Source of the DNA: Cheilinus undulatus
Lineage: Eukaryota > Chordata > Actinopteri > Labriformes > Labridae
Direction of reading: 5' to 3'
Length of the DNA stretch: 64,000 nt
NCBI RefSeq assembly: GCF_018320785.1
Contig: NC_054867.1
Coordinates: forward strand, 32,243,855-32,307,854
The position numbers and the translations under genes were made by a program. Every line of letters begins with the position of its first letter. Position 1 is the first letter of the stretch. Below the pieces are notes generated by a model. It saw only the letters and a program-made list of their open reading frames with translations, was not told the origin of the DNA and did not search any database. Of this stretch, positions 49,596-61,604 are shown piece after piece.

Positions 49596-52082
49596 ATGGA
49601 GAACGGCACAGAAGGCAAGAACTTCTACATCCCCATGAACAACAGGACGGGGCTTGTGAGGAGTCCTTTTGAATATCCACAGTACTACCTGGCTGACCCA
49701 ATGGTTTTCAAGCTCATGGCCTTCTACATGTTCTTCCTCATCTGCACTGGATTCCCCATCAATTTCCTGACACTGTTGGTCACAGCCCAGAACAAGAAGC
49801 TCCGGCAACCTCTCAACTTCATCCTGGTCAACCTGGCTGTGGCTGGACTCATCATGGTCTGCTTTGGCTTCACCATGACCTTCATCACTGCTATTAATGG
49901 CTACTTCATTTTTGGACCAATGGGCTGTGCCATTGAGGGATTCATGGCTACTCTTGGAGGTATGAATATAGACCTTTGCAACTGTCTTATTGTTTCTTTT
50001 GTGAAGAAAATTCAATTTTTTATGGTAATGCAACATACTCTGAAACAACTGCAATCATAACCTTTTTTCCTTCTCATTGACTTCAAGGTCAGGTCAGTCT
50101 CTGGTCCTTGGTGGTCTTGGCTGTTGAGAGATACATCGTCGTCTGCAAACCCATGGGAAGCTTCAAGTTCACTGGAACCCATGCAGGAGCTGGAGTTGTT
50201 TTCACCTGGATCATGGCCATGGCTTGTGCTGCACCCCCTCTGGGTGGCTGGTCCAGGTAATTTAGATCTCAAATGTTTCCTGCAGCTATTTGGTTATATT
50301 CAGAAAATACAGAATTATCATTTGGGTGTCTTTGATTACATCTAGTTAAGTCAATTAAGGGGCCTCCTGTCTTCCAGCCATCCTCTTAAGGTGCAGGAGG
50401 GCCAGACCTGATGGTCTGAGCATGTTGAATTGGATAAAAAGATAAATTTAGTGACTCTACACTCTTAACTCTAACAGGATGTTTTATGGCTGGGAGTGGA
50501 CAGGGGGGTCAGGCATGACAGCTCATTCTAAGACCTAGATGGAGAGTCCTTTACATTTGCTGGTTGTGCTTACCCATAATAGATTAAGACTTTAACTTGA
50601 GGTCAGTAATAAACAAGCAAGAAAGAAATGCATGTAGCCACATGAATGAAACCATATGCAAGCTATGAACTGGTAGCTTTGCTGTCATACACAATTTCAA
50701 TGTCAGCCCTGTACTCTGTGTGCAGGTTACTATATGTAGTCTTTTCTTTAAAAAAGAAGTTTAAAAGCATCATTCACCTTCTCTTGTTCATCCATATCTG
50801 GTGATAAACGTGGCAAAATAATCACTGCTAGTAAGAAAGTAGTTGCTTATAGGCTGTAAAATTGCTCAGTATCCACTTTTTAATGTTTTTAAGACTAACA
50901 TTACAACTCAAATGTGAATTCATGCTAGTTTGCATATCCAAATATCAATATCACATTTCCTTCCCCAAGCTCATTCATTCTGCAGTGCTGAAGGATTTCC
51001 TCTGCTCTCATCCAACAGATACATCCCCGAGGGTCTGCAGTGCTCATGTGGACCTGACTACTACACTATGGCTCCAGGCTTCAACAATGAATCATACGTC
51101 ATGTACATGTTCACCTGCCATTTCTGTGTCCCAGTTGGCACAATCTTCTTCACCTATGGAAGCCTTGTGCTCACAGTCAAAGCTGTAAGTATTAGCCTTA
51201 GCTGTTCTATATTCTAAACAGTGCTTTAACCAGTGCTATGCCGGGTTTACCCACCTATTTCTGACAATGACATATTCTTATTATCTCTGTATCTGCTTTT
51301 GATCAAAAGACAATTAAGTCAGAATGATAATTTTTCTGTCTTGATAAAGATAATTTTTCCAAAGAAATGTTACCTATTGAAATATTATAGTAAAAGTAAT
51401 ATATATGTTTTTTTCTTATTTTTGCCTAGCTTACTCTTTTACTCTGCTATTCACTGAACATTTGATTGGTTGTGTGGGCAGTGTTTTCTGAAGCTCTTCA
51501 TAACCTCTGTCTGTGGGATACATTTCAGGCTGCAGCTCAGCAGCAGGACTCAGAGTCCACCCAGAAAGCTGAGAGGGAAGTCACACGTATGTGCGTCCTG
51601 ATGGTCTTTGGCTTCCTCTTGGCTTGGACACCATATGCTAGCTTTGCTGCATGGATCTTCTTCAACAAGGGAGCTGCTTTCTCAGCTACAGCCATGGCTA
51701 TCCCTGCCTTCTTCTCCAAGAGCTCAGCACTGTTCAACCCTATCATCTATGTGCTGATGAACAAGCAGGTCAGTTCAGTGCTGCATAAACAAGTATAGCT
51801 GTAGGAACTCATTTCCTACAATATAAGTTAATTCATGGAACCAAATAGCATTTTTCCTTTTTTTGGATAGCTGTTTTTGTTATGATGAGCAAGATAGCAA
51901 AGTAGCATGTGAGACAGCCAAAGTGTGAGTTTAATCTGGGTATCTGTTTTAAACCTCTTTATCTTTATCCCCTTCAGTTCCGTAACTGCATGCTGGGCAC
52001 TGTTGGCATGGGTGGCATGGTGGAAGATGAGACCTCAGTATCTGCCAGCAAGACAGAAGTCTCCTCTGTCTCTCAAGGTTAA
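49596..52082 (+). CDS. rh2b: RH2 cone opsin, RH2B-like copy 3
   Basis: Exons 49596-49959, 50088-50256, 51019-51184, 51529-51768 and 51978-52082; 347 residues. Has the usual RH2B N-terminus ([13 protein letters not shown]) and first extracellular loop ([10 protein letters not shown]), so it looks like the least altered forward copy. E113, ERY, C110/C187, W265 and K296 are present; tuning sites Q122, M207, F261, A292, and C185 retained. The TAA that ends copies 1, 2 and the RH2A gene reads CAA here, so the protein runs on two residues (VSSVSQG) to the next TAA. Its 3' UTR matches copy 2; poly(A) signal ATTAAA at 52503. Expected role: mid-wavelength cone pigment. Confidence 0.96.
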
Positions 52083-53150
52083 AAACCTCACACCTGCAGA
52101 CAACCTTCTTCCTGGTGTTTTCCTGATCCTGGATGGCTGTCTTCAAGTGGAAATAACCAAATGGAAACAAACTTATGATCCTTTTTGCAACAAATGGACA
52201 ATAATATGAGCATTCATGCTTTTGGCAGCATTTTACTGTGCACATTTTGATTTTTTTGAGTGTGATACAAAAAAAAAATCCCCAGCATCACACGAGCAAC
52301 AGCAGAAAGAGAAACAACGGAACATCTCTGAAACACAGCCTGATGCATTTTCTTGTAATTAATATGGCCGTATGTTTGAATGTGTGAGTGGATGATTGTT
52401 GGGTGATTGTATATTTATGACATGGAAAGGTCAGCGTATTTGTTGGTCTCTGTCATAATATTCTGTACATATTTTATAAACAAAAAGAGTAGAAAAAAAG
52501 TAATTAAATGCATGCATGAAAGACATCTTGCTTGTTGTGTTTTCATTTAGATTTTGCAGTGACCTTTCCTGAGTCCAACTTAGCCTAAATAATGTTGCAA
52601 GGAAAAAAAAACATTGGTCTGAGATCTTCAAACAAGCAAACAAGACTCTCAGCAACATACTTGATAATTGATTTATAGTTATTTTCAGCATCGGTTCATG
52701 TATTCTGAAAGTAAGGTGAAAATACATAATGATCATAAACCATTGAAACTTATGTTTTATTAATCATCTAAGAAGACTTGATTTTCAAATTAAAAGTATC
52801 AATCATTTGAGTGTACTTGTCTTACAGTCATTTTAATTGGCTGGATTTTAACAAATATGCCTTATTCTTTCCAATGCATCCTCTAGAATCTCATCAATAC
52901 AGTACAGTACAGACTTCAGGGACAGAAGTGCCAAAATCTTACTGTTTTTGTGTTGGATTGTTATATTAGGACCAGAGCACCAAAGTGTATTGACCCTACT
53001 GAAATGTGAGGGATTTTTCCACCTAAAGAGTCAGGTTTCTGACAGACTAAACATGTCTGAAAGTTTACCAGATATAGCACATGCATCAGACCTTGAATAA
53101 AATGTTTTAGTGGTTTTTCAGATCACTTTTTATGCCTGTGGCAGGCATAA
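52083..53150. other. 3' UTR and flank of opsin copy 3
   Basis: Matches copy 2's 3' region to about 52680; beyond that nothing recognised. Confidence 0.6.
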
Positions 53151-53159
53151 GCAAGAGGA

Positions 53160-53740
53160 ATCATGTTGTCAGCTTGTCAATACAACAGGGTCATTCTTAT
53201 GAACATGATATCCGATTTTCCCCAAACTTTGCACAACTTTTCACCTGCTTAAAGATGAGCTAATGAGAATTTGGCAGTTGCAGATCCAGGTACAGATCAT
53301 AGGTCAAGGTGAATGGGCTTTTAAGATTCCTTGCTTTCAAGCTGTAATGTTCAGGATGACTCAGCAACAAACAGATTAGATCTGGGAGGTCAAGGTCATC
53401 TGCCCTCATGGTCATCCCTTGTTTTCAAGGCCATTCTTTTGAATATGATATCTTTAAATAACTGGGAGGATTTTCTTTAAAATTTGTCCACCATGACTCA
53501 AGAAAGAACTGACTGGATTTTGGAGGTCATAGGTAAGAGGTCATTGTCATGGGGCTAATGTGCATTCCTTGCTTGTTAATGTGATTTCTCAAGAATGTTT
53601 TGCGGTATTTTCTTTAAAATTAGCACATATGCCCACTATGATTCATCAATAAACTGATTAGATTTTTAGGTTACTTGATCTTATATTAAGGTCCTATGGC
53701 CCATTTGCATCTCTTGCTTGTTAACATATTTTTCATTAGC
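53160..53740. repeat. Degenerate tandem repeat, about 130-150-bp unit
   Basis: Three to four imperfect units, each with a gaatatgatatct-like start, a ttctttaaaatt block, an aactgattagattt block and a ggaggtcaaggtcat end. A repeat of this general form is common in fish genomes. Confidence 0.6.
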
Positions 53741-53920
53741 GCAACCCACATACTTAGCTCTGCTGCCCATCCCACAAATGCATGTTCCTTACAAATACAG
53801 CACCATTTCAAAGGGAAATAAACAGATGTTATAAGATTTATTCCTAAGAAGCATTGTTACAACAAAGAAGTCATCTATCATGTAAATTTACCCAATGTTT
53901 GTGAGAATTAGACATATATA

Positions 53921-54458
53921 AAGTGCTTAACAAATTTATTAGACCACCTGTCATATTTGTCTCAAAGACCATACAGCATCATGAAGTGCTTTAATGCGGA
54001 CTCTTTCATTTTCAGTGAGCTCCCCATGTGTTACCATTTTGAACAGGAATGAGGGATTTCAAACTGAATTCACCCAAATTTGAGCTGGCTCACTGGGCTT
54101 CTCTGAGAAGTCAGAAATGAATCAAGCATAACATTCAACCACTAAAGCTCATTTTTCTCTTCAGGAATGCAAGTAAATAACTTTAATTTGACATATTAAT
54201 CAATAGATATTAATGTGCTTTACTATTTTTTCGGTTTTTTGTAAATCAGTAAATTTGAAAATTCATGGGTAACAATAATAATTATATTTTAGCATTAAAA
54301 ATATCATTTGGGTTAAAGAGTTTCCACATATTGGTGTATTAACAATTGCAGAAACACAAAAATATGATTTTGGTAATTCCCAATGCTGTTAGGGCAGCTG
54401 TGGCATAAACCTTACTTTGGTTAGGGTTAGGGTGGTCTAATAAATTTGTTAAGCACTG
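53921..54458 (+). mobile_element. Tc1-type MITE, copy 2 (complete)
   Basis: Left end aagtgcttaacaaatttatt and inverted right end (aataaatttgttaagcactg), flanked by TA. Interior matches the truncated copy at 22875-23305 in opposite orientation. Confidence 0.75.
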
Positions 54459-54537
54459 TATATGACTTGAAATGCCAGCAGGGTTAGGGTGGTCTAATAA
54501 ATTTGTTAAGCACTGTATATGACTTGAAATGCCAGCA
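54424..54537. repeat. Perfect 57-bp tandem duplication
   Basis: 54424-54480 and 54481-54537 are identical base for base and include the right end of the adjacent MITE, so the duplication followed the insertion and is recent. Confidence 0.95.
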
Positions 54538-54599
54538 ACAGCATTAAAAAAAGGATGACCGCAGAGTCTCGAGAGAATGAACATATCAATAGATTCAAA

Positions 54600-55610
54600 C
54601 AGAGTCCAATGCTGTCTGCCTCTGAGGTAAAACACACATCCAGAGGAGTGAGGTCTTTAGTCCTGGATGTGTGAGTGTGCTCTCTAGTCTGCAGGGGATG
54701 GTGTTTGTAGTTGTGATTAAGGCTTGGATGTTTGAGAGGTTAAATCAAGTAGGATTTAGAAGTTATCTTCCAACAAGGAACAAAGTGCACAAAGAGTTAT
54801 AGACAGCAGCACATTTATGCCATTTAGAAAACCTCAATATAGTGTTTGTGTTGTTCTTATAAAAGAGAAAAGTTTTGTTCCAAAGGAAAAAGTAACCAAA
54901 AAGTTAAACTTTTGTCTCGTCAGTCCACAGAATATTTCTCCAAAAGTCTTGGGGATCATCAAGATGTTTTTTGGCAAATGTAAGACGAGCCTTTGTGTTC
55001 TTTTTTGTCAGCCTTGGAACTCTCCCATGATACCATTTTTACCTAGTGTCTTTCTTATGGGTGAGTCATGAACTCTGACCTTAACTGAGGCCAGTGAGGC
55101 CTGCAGGTCTTTGGATGTCGTTCTGAGTTCTTTTGTGACCTCCTGGATGAGTCGTTGCACTCTTACAACCAAAATACCACATTGTTGCGCAGCTATATAT
55201 AGCAATGTGGCATTTTGGTTAGATTCAGGGTCATAAACAGTTTGGATGATAATCAGGTCCTTGTTGATTTTCAATAAAATCAATCAGGGTACCTTCTATC
55301 ACCCAGCCGTCCTCTCAAGATACAGGAGGGCCAGACTTGCTGCTCTGAACATGTTGTACTGGATAAAAAGATAGCAATTCTACGGTCTGGCCTCTAATAT
55401 AAGCTATAAGCTTGTCTGAGTGGAGCTACAGGGGGTGAGCAGGAGGGTCAGGCACTACAGCTACTACAAAGACTTAGATGGCAGTCCTACACACTGGCTC
55501 CCTACACTTACCCAGAAAGAATTAAGTCTTCCAGTCAGGAACAATAAGGCACACAAAAAAATCATGTTGCCACACAAATAAAAGCTGATGCAAATATTTA
55601 TCCACCAGGT
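54600..55610 (+). pseudogene. RH2 opsin relic 2: upstream flank and intron 2 fragment
   Basis: About 54630-54890 matches the upstream flank of opsin copy 3 (about 48820-49115; shared gtgattaaggcttggatg, acaaagtg). About 55280-55600 matches intron 2 of copy 3 (about 50345-50670; shared aggagggccaga, tggataaaaagata, cacttaccca-like segment). Order and strand are conserved. The part that should hold promoter, exon 1 and exon 2 is replaced by Tc1-like sequence at about 54900-55275. No exon is left. Confidence 0.7.
54900..55275 (-). mobile_element. Tc1-like transposase fragment
   Basis: Minus-strand translation contains RTTSKDLQASLASVKVRVHD, the helix-turn-helix region of Tc1-like transposases, followed by IRKTLGKNGIMG and, in another frame, degraded downstream sequence. 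It sits within opsin relic 2. Confidence 0.7.
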
Positions 55611-56260
55611 TGCCATGTCAGAACTATAGACTGTAGAAGGAATTGGACAAACCCCGTGTGATGCCAGTCGTCTGCTTACAATAGGCGGACTCAAATGGCT
55701 CTTGAAGCCAATCCTTGGAGGCTTCCATATTGAAATCGCGGTCTCAACCGAACTTTGGATCAACCTAACGGCTCGCCCACTAAGCGCGACTTCCTGTCAG
55801 CCTGCTACCAAGCATTCTGGTTGACAGAAACGGAGTCTCTGCCTGCTGAACTATCTGTCAATCAAATTAGGCGGGCCAATCAGCTTTCATCCTAAATATA
55901 ATCCAAACGATCGTGGTACAAGAAAACTGACCCCCCCGTACAGTGGGAGCACAATAAGGCACTAGCTAATAAGACATGTTTGGTGTTTTGAACCAGGCTG
56001 TAAACCAGTTTATTTCTAGTGTCAAAACTGGCTGTTCAACATGTGTCCAAACGGGACTTCCGGTGTTTCTGCAGCCAGCCTCAAGTGGACACTCGTGGTA
56101 TGGCAATTTTTTGCACTTCCGCATTGGCTTCATTTTTCAGGACCGGAGGTTGCCACTTGGTCAGAACCAATACAGGGGATTAGTAGATTCTGGCAATCAG
56201 CTACAACAATAATCATGAAATACAAAGGCAAATCAACAAAGGAGCCACTGAAATCTAACA
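55611..56260. repeat. Probable dispersed repeat
   Basis: Contains agactgtagaaggaattgga and other phrases reminiscent of a fish non-autonomous repeat. No second copy in the window; boundaries unknown. Confidence 0.3.
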
Positions 56261-56468
56261 AGTAGATTTAATCTAGCACAGACAAACATGGGCTGATAAG
56301 GATTTCTGTTCTTGTATCTTTGTTGCAAAACTTAAACATGTCTTTTGAAGCAAAAGTAAGAATATCAGGGTGGAGATTAACATCACTGCAAAAACACGTC
56401 CCACTTTCAAATTCAGTGTATGTGTGCCTGTTCCACATATGAATTTGCTTCTATTTACCACCAGAAAG

Positions 56469-56994
56469 TAACCTGGCACGCCAAATGGATGTGTTTCACA
56501 CATCCATTTAGAAAACTCGGAGGTGATTGGAGAAACGTTGTCTGTCACATCTTTACGGGCCAATCAGAGCAACAGAACATGTGACGTAGCCACTAACAAG
56601 CTACGCCCCTACAAAAAGAGTAAATTCCATATAGAACTGCATAACTCGAACCATGGCAATTGCAGACATGTCGGTAAACGCCTTTTGTCGTTTTGAAAAG
56701 AACGCAACTCACTGCTGTTCTTTGTTCTTCTTTTAACAAAGAAATTTCGTCAAGTTCTGATAAAACTTGTGCTTTAGCAGCATCCACGCTAATGTCTTAC
56801 GCCATAATTGCACCAGCCGCTTGTTGCTGCTTGCTTGCATCACGACTCCGACGCCCCTGAAAGTACTGCCCCTCGTTACTGATCGGTCCTGTCACTTTCT
56901 AACCAGGCCCAAACAGTTCAGACGGGAGCTTTGCAAGATGGGTTTGCCAGTGAGAAACAAGGAAATGGGCGTATTTATCTGCTTTGCAAGGTTA
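56469..56994 (+). mobile_element. Novel-looking 9-bp-TSD MITE, copy C
   Basis: Begins TAACCTGGCACGCCAAATGG, ends gctttgcaaggtta. Flanked by accagaaag (56460-56468) and actagaaag (56995-57003), 9 bp with one mismatch. Interior closely matches copy A in the same orientation. Confidence 0.85.
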
Positions 56995-57009
56995 ACTAGA
57001 AAGGGTTTG

Positions 57010-57850
57010 AAATAAAACAATGAAAATGTGACTAAGATGTAGACCTTCAGCTTTAATTTAACAGGTTTTACGGAAATAAGACTTTTAATATTTAAGAATT
57101 TCAGGCATTTTATTTAGAGCACCTCCATTATCAGAAGATCTGGACAAACTAATATAATTGAAAATAAAACCACAGTTTTCATCACCTGAATGAAAAAAAC
57201 TGAATTCTTGAGTCTGTGGACAGTACCAAATCCTGGGTGTCCTCCTTGAAGATGCTTTTCCAGACCTTTACTGAAACTGTAAAGCCAGCTCCATTTGGGC
57301 TGAGATCAGGTTAGTGACTTTCTTTGCCTTCAGAAACTCTTGGTTAACTGTCACATTATGTTTGAGGTCATTATCAGTTTGCGCTGTAAAGCATTTTTAT
57401 ATCAGTTTAGCAGTGTTTGGCTGAATGCAAGAGTGTAGCTCTATACAGTCCAGAATTCATCTGGCAACTTCTGTCAGTAGTCACATCATTGATAAACACC
57501 AATGAGCCTGTTCCATTGGTAGCCATACACATCACACATTTACATGCCTTAACACTGCCTGGCCCATCACTTGCTTTGATACCTCCCTTGACTTCATTTG
57601 GTAGCAACAGTCAAAAAGCACCAAATACTAATTCAACACTTGAAATCATTTACAGAACTTTTATTTGCTTCATTTTTTTTTAAAAACCACACCTGGGCAT
57701 GAAAGTGCTTTTTTGGTTTAATGTCAAAATACTTTTGTGACCCTGATAATGAGATACTCTCAATAAAATTAGAAATAAAGCTGAAAGTCTGCACTTTAGT
57801 CACACCTTGATATTTTAATTTCAAATATATGTCATGGTTCATAGAAGCAT
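57010..57850 (-). mobile_element. Tc1/mariner-type transposon relic
   Basis: Long imperfect inverted ends: tgtgactaagatgtagacct (about 57027) against the complement of the sequence near 57785-57800. On the minus strand about 57545-57440 reads NGTGSLVFINDVTTDRS and QMNSGLYRATLL, a DDE-transposase block of a Tc1-like lineage. Broken by stops. Confidence 0.7.
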
Positions 57851-60800
57851 GATTAGTAGAGACCCTTCTCAGTTTTTTAATCTTAGCTGAAAATATAAAA
57901 AGTCATTTTTCATAGAAAATACACTTAAAAATTTGGCATAATCAAATGAAATATATAATATAGAAATGTTAGTAACATTATTGCATACATGTAAAATGGA
58001 GAAAATAACTCTCCCTGTCTGTCAGTAAATTTAGTGTTAGTTCTGCTAAAATAATTTTGGCCTCGTGTACAAATAAGAAATTTTAAGGGATTAAAACAAG
58101 GATAAAAAAAAAAAAAAAATCTTGCTGCCTTCATGCTGCCAGCTTTCCACATGATCCTAACCTGTCTCTCCTGAGTAGGGCTGGAAAATTCATCAAAAAT
58201 GAGATTAAATCCCAAGATGGCTTGCTGTAATTATCAAATCAAAGAAGATGCAATAATTCTTTGGCCTTAAATTTGTGTAATAATGCCAATTTAAAACTTT
58301 TTTTGCAGCAGAGATGTCATGCATTATGCAATCATTCCAGTGACATTTCTTAACAGAAGTCTACAAACAATCCAACTTTCTTCATTTCTGTCCTTTTTTC
58401 TTATTAAAAATTCATATCCAATTTACAGTACAAGTCGAAATCATCACAATTAGATATTTTTTCAAAACTGTTCAGCCCTAGTTTAATCTCATGTGTTGGT
58501 TGTAATATAGAATTATATTACATCTATATAAAATAATTATTAAAAATTATGAGATTTATCATATTTTTTGCTAGAAATGTATCCATAAATACCTATATTC
58601 ACATGTATTATGTAGGGGTAGATCACCAACTTATTACCAGAGAATCAAATAATATTACAAGGAATTATTTATTAATTCATATATCATTACTAGGTAAATA
58701 CTTCCTTAATATTAATTGGTAAAATGCCAATGTATTGCAAGATAACTACCACATTTTTCTTGAGAAATTACAAGAAAATTATCACTTATTACTATAAACT
58801 TACTAGGTTATTAGGTCCCACTAAAATATTGACAAAATATTTTGCTACAAATAAAATTAAAAAAAAAAAAAAAGAAAGAGAGTCCGAATAGGCCAAATAG
58901 GTTGTGGAAGGTTAGACCAGGAAAATCTGACATAGGAGCTCCAATCAAATTGGAATCAGTACATCCCTAAAGAGCTGTACTGATTAAAAAAGTTGTAACA
59001 TGTTGAAGGGGAGAGGGCAGAGACAATTTATGCCTCAGGATGTTTCTCCCACTCTCATCACTGGCATAACCCAGCTCTCCAGCTGATATTCTTAACCATT
59101 TATTGTCTTTTTTTCCTGGACAGCAGAGGAGAAAGAGTAGATCAGTGCTGTGTGGTTAACCCTTGCTTACCATTTAAATATGAAGTAACACTCATTTACG
59201 TTACTTTAAAATCCCCTATGATGTTAAATTGTATTCATTTATTAACAATCCATCCCTAACAAATATCTAAAATAACATAAAAATATGCATTCTTAACAAA
59301 GGGACAACAAAGAAAATTTGATCAGAAGTAAACAAGAAGTTTCACATTTATCCTACCATTTAATTAATTCTCAATTTTATTTTATCTGCTCAAGTAGAAC
59401 ACAGTAAAACATGAATTAAAAACAGCAACAGGTACAATTATTGAGCAGTGGCTCTGGTCAACAATGAACTGAACACATTAGTCAGCCGGGGCAGTTTCAG
59501 GTCCTCTTCTACTTTACACCAGGAGTCAGTAAACAAAGCACACATGAATAAAAGAAACTTACTCGCGTGTACAAACATTGTGTAAAATGACATCAATCAC
59601 ACATGTCACACATGTTTAAAGGCCAAAAAGAGGATGTTCTTTCTGCATCAGCTTAGGGACTTGAGCCACCACATGACAGAGCTGTTGTCCAAACTGCATC
59701 AGTGAGTCTGCGCTGCCAGCTTGCCCTCCCTCTGGTTGAAACACACCTCTACTTGATGAACACAAACACTGTGGACTTTAACTAGTTAGTTTTACTAAGT
59801 TAGACAGGCAATATTGAAATTTTAGTACTTTGAACATAAAATGGATTTTTTTTATATTATTATTTATTAGTATTAGCATAAACAATACTTGATGATAAAC
59901 AGTCTATTAAAAGCATCAAAAGCTAAGATGATAATGAAATTGAAAGGGCTCATGTTATTAATCATAGGAGCTGAAGTTGAGTAGCTCTTGGATTTACTTT
60001 TATAATAATGACAATAGAAGTGATAATAACAGTTATAACAGATGGGTTAACAGTGTGCATAGTGTTTGCTGTATGAAAGCAGACTGATCATTCCAATATA
60101 AACATGGAACAATGATAAATGGGAGGTGGAGCTGAGCAGCTGTTGGATTGACTTAAACATTCATAGTAATGACAACAGTTGTGATGCTGATGAGTTGTAG
60201 CTGTTGGAGTCAGGTGGGTCCACAGCATTAGGCCATCCACGCCAACGATCCAGAGACAAGAAAGCTTGGGGACTTCCTAGAAGATAAATGACTAATAACT
60301 TCAACGGAACACGAAGATTCACAGGAAGAGAGAATCTCAGGGTACCAGGACCCCTGGTGGTCTCAGCCTATAGCATTATAAATGAGGGTTGGTCCAAGCC
60401 TGAGCCAGCCATGACTGTAAGCTTTATTAAAAAGCAAAATTTTAAGATGACTCTTAAGGCCAGAGAAAGTGTCTGCCTCCTGGACCCTGACTGGTGATGA
60501 TCCAGCAGAGACTGATAAGGATATTCCTTTCATTCAGATAGAGACATCAGATAAAAGCAAGTGCTGGGATCACTGTGAACTTAACATTAATAAATCCAGT
60601 CCCAGCCTTATCCCGTGTTTGTTTTTTTTGTTTTTTTTTTGCATTAATGTAGTTTCTCTGAGTCAGTTTAGATGAACATGTGAGCGTTATTCTGTGTTTT
60701 ATCTATTTCAGGATGGCCAAGCTTCTGTACTTAATTACACATGTGCCTGTTTACTGTTTTCCTGCTAATGTGTCTAAGACCAGCTAGAGTCATGGCACAC

Positions 60801-61140
60801 TGAGGGTCTTATCCCTGCTCTTAGCCTTGTTAATTGGATTCTCCTGGTTTACCCTTTACCATACTCCTATCAGTCCTGTCAGCATCCCCGTCAAGTAACC
60901 TTCATAACATGAACCAAATGTGCCCTCTGTGTGCCGGGATGCAAAGCCACATGTCGTCTGGATCAGACCTGTGTTACAACATTCAATTACCTTGTTTTAA
61001 CTTGAAAATATGCACAAGAAATGTGTATATCCTGATAAATGATTCAGTTGAATTCTCATGCCTTTTTGCAAGATCGCAACTCTAAACTTGTAACATTCAG
61101 TTGTTTGAAATGAAACCTGTATGACGGCAGATTTTCATGC
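57851..61140. other. Gene-free interval between the RH2B array and RH2A
   Basis: AT-rich. 58620-58830 is a diverged relative of the fold-back repeat at 44740-45460. 60200-60560 resembles a dispersed fish repeat, not classified. No supported gene. Confidence 0.45.
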
Positions 61141-61145
61141 ATGCA

Positions 61146-61151
61146 TTTATT
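61146..61151 (-). terminator. Poly(A) signal of the RH2A opsin
   Basis: Minus-strand AATAAA followed by tgcatgcatgaaaatctg, nearly the same context as the ATTAAATGCATGCAT poly(A) sites of opsin copies 1-3; about 455 bases after the stop. Confidence 0.6.
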
Positions 61152-61604
61152 TATCTATGCTAGTAATATGTACAATGTTTACATTTCATGATGACCAACA
61201 CAGCAAGTGACAAAATCAAGTCTGACATAGTTGCTCAATTTGAAAATCAGTACAAAATGTGTCCCACAACAAAAAATTAAACATCGAGGCTTATGACCCT
61301 TATGTTGCTTAAGGAAGTTTTACACATAAAATATTTCCAAATCACTGAAAGATCTTAGGGGCAGCTGTCAACGTTAGTATTCACATTCATCAAGAACATT
61401 ATTTGCATTGATTTTGAATTCAGTCCAACATGAAACTTTTCCACATCCTTGAAACAAAAAGAGGAGTTCCTTCCTGGAGCAGTTCATCGCTATTCAAGAA
61501 GTTCAGATGTCCCTGAACTTCACTCGGTCCACATTGAGGGTTAATCCAAATCAAGAAAGATAGTAGAAAGGGAAATGTCCAGGTATGAAACAATGTCTCC
61601 ATGT

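Noticed and set aside
57407-57683. Overlapping open frames as a small gene
   Set aside because: The minus-strand frame matches a Tc1-like transposase block and the plus-strand one is its shadow.
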